Position numbers and translations under genes: made by a program. Of a stretch of DNA of 64,000 nt, positions 62,301-64,000 are shown piece by piece. The stretch's first letter is position 1; each line of letters starts with the position of its first letter. The notes beneath the pieces were generated by a model. It saw nothing but the letters and a program-made list of their open reading frames with translations, was not told the origin of the DNA and did no database searches. Source of the DNA: Saturnia japonica (taxonomy: Eukaryota > Arthropoda > Insecta > Lepidoptera > Saturniidae); NCBI GenBank assembly GCA_033032175.1, contig CM065322.1, positions 1,054,001 to 1,118,000 on the forward strand, read 5' to 3'.

Positions 62301-63965
62301 TACAATGCGCCCGAACTTTTGATTAGAAAATATCCTAGCAAAACCATGGACTTGGTGGTGGTAGTATTGTAATGCCTGTCTGGCTAATTATCACTCTCAA
62401 GTTAGAAATATGTCATAAGTCGTATTACGTACTTAATTCACCTGATATTAAGGTTAACATCAGGTGAATTTGCGGTCAAAGTGAAATTTATAAAATCAAA
62501 ATGAATAAATTCTTTATTCAATTTAGGCCCTACTACCTACCGGTTTGGAGAAACATCCCAGTCAACAAAAATTATATTTTTCGTTGAGTGACAATGTCAA
62601 TATTTTGGGGGGTCTAAGTTCAATGGCACCGGTCAGGTTAGGATTCGCAGTATTAATTTATTTAATATATTAGTAACAGATATTATAGATAAATTTTAGC
62701 TTTCTGCACTCCTTCTCCATATAAACTTTAATCATGCAAATCTCAGTCTTCCGTGCACGCAACACGCTTAAAAAAGTACCTACCGAAAGCTTTTGCTTCA
62801 CGTATTAATATATAGATTATTATTACCTGGCAAATTTTCTACTGAAGAATTTATTATTATTTAGAACTTACATCCATGATTCCGAAGCTCTCCGAAGATA
62901 CATTACATTACACATTACGGCATGGATAAATAAATACATTATGTTTTAAAAACAACTGAGAACTACCTGTATTAACCAATGTTGGTTGTAGTTGAAGTTG
63001 GCTGGTTTCCTATTCCTCGCCTGCATCCAATCGGTGTTGGAGATTAGCTTCGGTGTTGGAGCTGCACTTAGCGCCTGCCAAATAGTTACAATTAATTAGT
63101 ACGGATATATTAAAAACGTATTATTTAGTTTAATTTCATATTTTGCTATAAGACTAGAGGATGAAGTCGAAGCTTTGTAGTCTTCTTAGGATTTCACAGA
63201 TAAATGAAATCATTTACAAATTTGTCATTTTAGATGGTAAGAAATTAAAGGTAGAAATAGAGTTGACTTTAAATACAGCTAATGGGATATTTTGGTAGAT
63301 AGTCAGGCGAATATTAAAGAATGATCTACCTACATGTTTATCATCACAATGTTTTGTGTACCGAAAACGCAGGCTCGTTTAGGATCACAACCATGGTCAA
63401 TTGATGCAATGTCCTTGGACGCTGTTACCGGAGTCATAATAACTTCAAGTCCTTCTCGCTGACTGTGTGAATAATATTGGAATCTAAATACATAGGAATG
63501 GTAGGACATTTCTTCTTTGCAATAGCTACATTTTTCATGAGAAACCTTGGCCAAACATTAATGTGACTGCTCAGGGCGTGTCTGCGAACTTAGCTATCGT
63601 CACTAGTGAAAGATATTTTTATGCGCCCTGATGATAGAAAATAGAAATCCTTTGGAAAAAATACTCTTCTTATAGACTGAGTACAGGTTTTTTTATTGGA
63701 GTATTTTAGGCCAACATTACAACGGCGACTGCCGATGGATCCTCACTTTCTCAAAGCTGGCTCTGTTCTCGGATTGTATTCACTATCAAAAAATTGCATG
63801 GAGGTCATACAAATATTTGAAAATAAGAAGCCAGAACTAACCTGCAGCGTGTGCCTCGTCATTGGATGGTAGTTGTTACCGTTCTGTGCCAGATGTTTCT
63901 GTCTCAGCTGCACTGGTGTTCTCTCGACGTTCACGTACTCCACGGCTGAAGGCACGCGGCTACTC
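59119..63965 (-). CDS. smash: Smallish/LMO7 family LIM protein, last five coding exons (5' part outside window)
   Basis: LMO7/Smallish proteins sit at adherens junctions; the fly protein works with Bazooka and Src42A and affects actomyosin tension. The five exons give 223 residues plus TAG, with all four junction phases consistent. Order: VPSAVEYVNVERTPVQLR; SNTDWMQARNRKPANFNY, QHWLIQ; a charged helix EAEQRRLEEQRVKARSAQR; a linker; and a C-terminal LIM domain (CSHC ... HVWC, CFTC, CAVC ... CPHC) with spacings C-x2-C-x19-H-x2-C-x2-C-x2-C-x21-C-x2-C, all eight zinc ligands present. LIM sequence SGxAMII(E/D)xLxLCYH...GDxxxGxDVRVR is close to LMO7/LIMCH1. The short post-LIM tail of about ten residues agrees with the domain being C-terminal. 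Naming as smash is by family; other LMO7-like genes are not excluded. Confidence 0.82.
59307..60791 (-). other. Smallish-type intron before last exon
   Basis: AT-rich; one inverted copy of repeat B near 60,180-60,230. No coding sequence recognised. Confidence 0.6.
60792..60913 (-). CDS. smash: Smallish-type gene, exon (start of LIM)
   Basis: SQQVSHEVKRTTRGGGPET, then KCSHCGEEL, the first zinc pair. Acceptor TTTCCAG; donor GTATGT. Phase 1 out. Confidence 0.85.
61480..61965 (-). pseudogene. Decayed RTE-type LINE fragment in Smallish-type intron
   Basis: The minus strand gives HRVMERAMLGVSLSDQIRN, VKTCKGIKVTDKG, the same RTE segment as the relic at 16,490-16,985 but from a different copy. Frame is broken on both sides. 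Confidence 0.75.
62013..62143 (-). CDS. smash: Smallish-type gene, exon (charged helix)
   Basis: EAEQRRLEEQRVKARSAQR, LSYHQDIPPHAVPPATL, HTPQLIN. Predicted helical start, then Pro-rich. Acceptor TTGCAG; donor GTTAGT. Phase 2 out. Confidence 0.85.
62435..62470. repeat. Perfect 12-bp inverted repeat
   Basis: AATTCACCTGAT (62,435-62,446) and ATCAGGTGAATT (62,459-62,470) around a 12-nt loop, in the intron between exons at 62,143 and 62,967. Confidence 0.95.
62967..63074 (-). CDS. smash: Smallish-type gene, exon
   Basis: ALSAAPTPKLISNTDWMQAR, NRKPANFNYNQHWLIQ. Acceptor TTGGCAG; donor GTAGTT. 108 nt, phase 0 at both ends. Confidence 0.85.
63330..63558 (-). other. Unrecognised open frame with CxxC in Smallish-type intron
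   Basis: About 74 codons: KCSYCKEEMSYHSYVFRFQY, then EVIMTPVTASKDIASIDHG and PKRACVFGTQNIVMIN. The composition looks like real protein, unlike nearby AT-rich frames. There is no ATG at its left end (TTG at 63,554); a possible donor (AT then GTAGGT) lies just before the stop. I cannot name it. It could be a transposon piece, part of a nested gene, or chance; its end phase would not fit between the two flanking exons. Confidence 0.3.
63842..63965 (-). CDS. smash: Smallish-type gene, first exon in window
   Basis: Reads SSRVPSAVEYVNVERTPV, then HLAQNGNNYHPMTRHTLQ. Acceptor TTTGTAG (63,970-63,966), entering on the last base of a codon; donor CAG then GTTAGT. Phase 0 out. Confidence 0.8.
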
Positions 63966-64000
63966 CTACAAACATCGAAATATGTAAACGCTATTTCTAT

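Noticed and set aside
1..64000. CRISPR arrays, bacterial operons, phage or integrated viral genes
   Set aside because: No regularly spaced repeats with unique spacers, no bacterial gene organisation, and no viral genes seen beyond retrotransposon remains.

Overview
The window is animal nuclear DNA, most likely from an insect and probably a moth or butterfly. The evidence is spliced genes with insect-type exons, AT-rich introns, many short interspersed repeats of kinds common in Lepidoptera (stated from general familiarity, not a search), and several LINE fragments. There are no bacterial operons, CRISPR arrays or phage genes. Layout: (1) 246-35,912, minus strand: the first 26 coding exons of unc79, which I read exon by exon. 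All 25 internal splice junctions keep one open frame of about 1,204 codons, starting at a seven-codon first exon 7.2 kb upstream of the next one. The 3' half of the gene lies beyond the left edge. Its introns hold a 5'-truncated CR1/Rex1-like LINE with an intact 849-codon ORF, a pair of related TIR elements, a solo LTR, a hAT-like element, a 34-bp minisatellite and a strong hairpin next to an acceptor. (2) 37,989-40,889, minus strand: an intronless TRPA channel gene of the pyrexia type (ankyrin repeats plus six membrane segments, 966 aa), 2 kb upstream of unc79 on the same strand. (3) about 41-59 kb: no host gene recognised. It is a graveyard of LINE fragments (RTE-, Jockey- and CR1-like), tRNA-derived SINE pieces, tandem repeats, and a degenerate telomere-like GGTTTA array ending near a G14 run. 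(4) 59,119-63,965, minus strand: the last five coding exons of a LMO7/Smallish family gene, ending in a canonical LIM domain. Function: UNC79 is a large accessory subunit of the NALCN sodium-leak channel complex that sets neuronal resting excitability; Pyrexia is a temperature-gated cation channel; Smallish/LMO7 is an adherens-junction and actin-linked LIM protein. The first two are both neuronal excitability genes on one strand, but nothing here shows co-regulation. I found no clearly new biological system. The best leads are a possible GC-AG donor in unc79, the hairpin beside its exon 4 acceptor, a solo LTR carrying an antisense promoter, paired repeats around exon 12, a histidine-rich insertion, and an unrecognised cysteine-pair ORF inside a Smallish intron.
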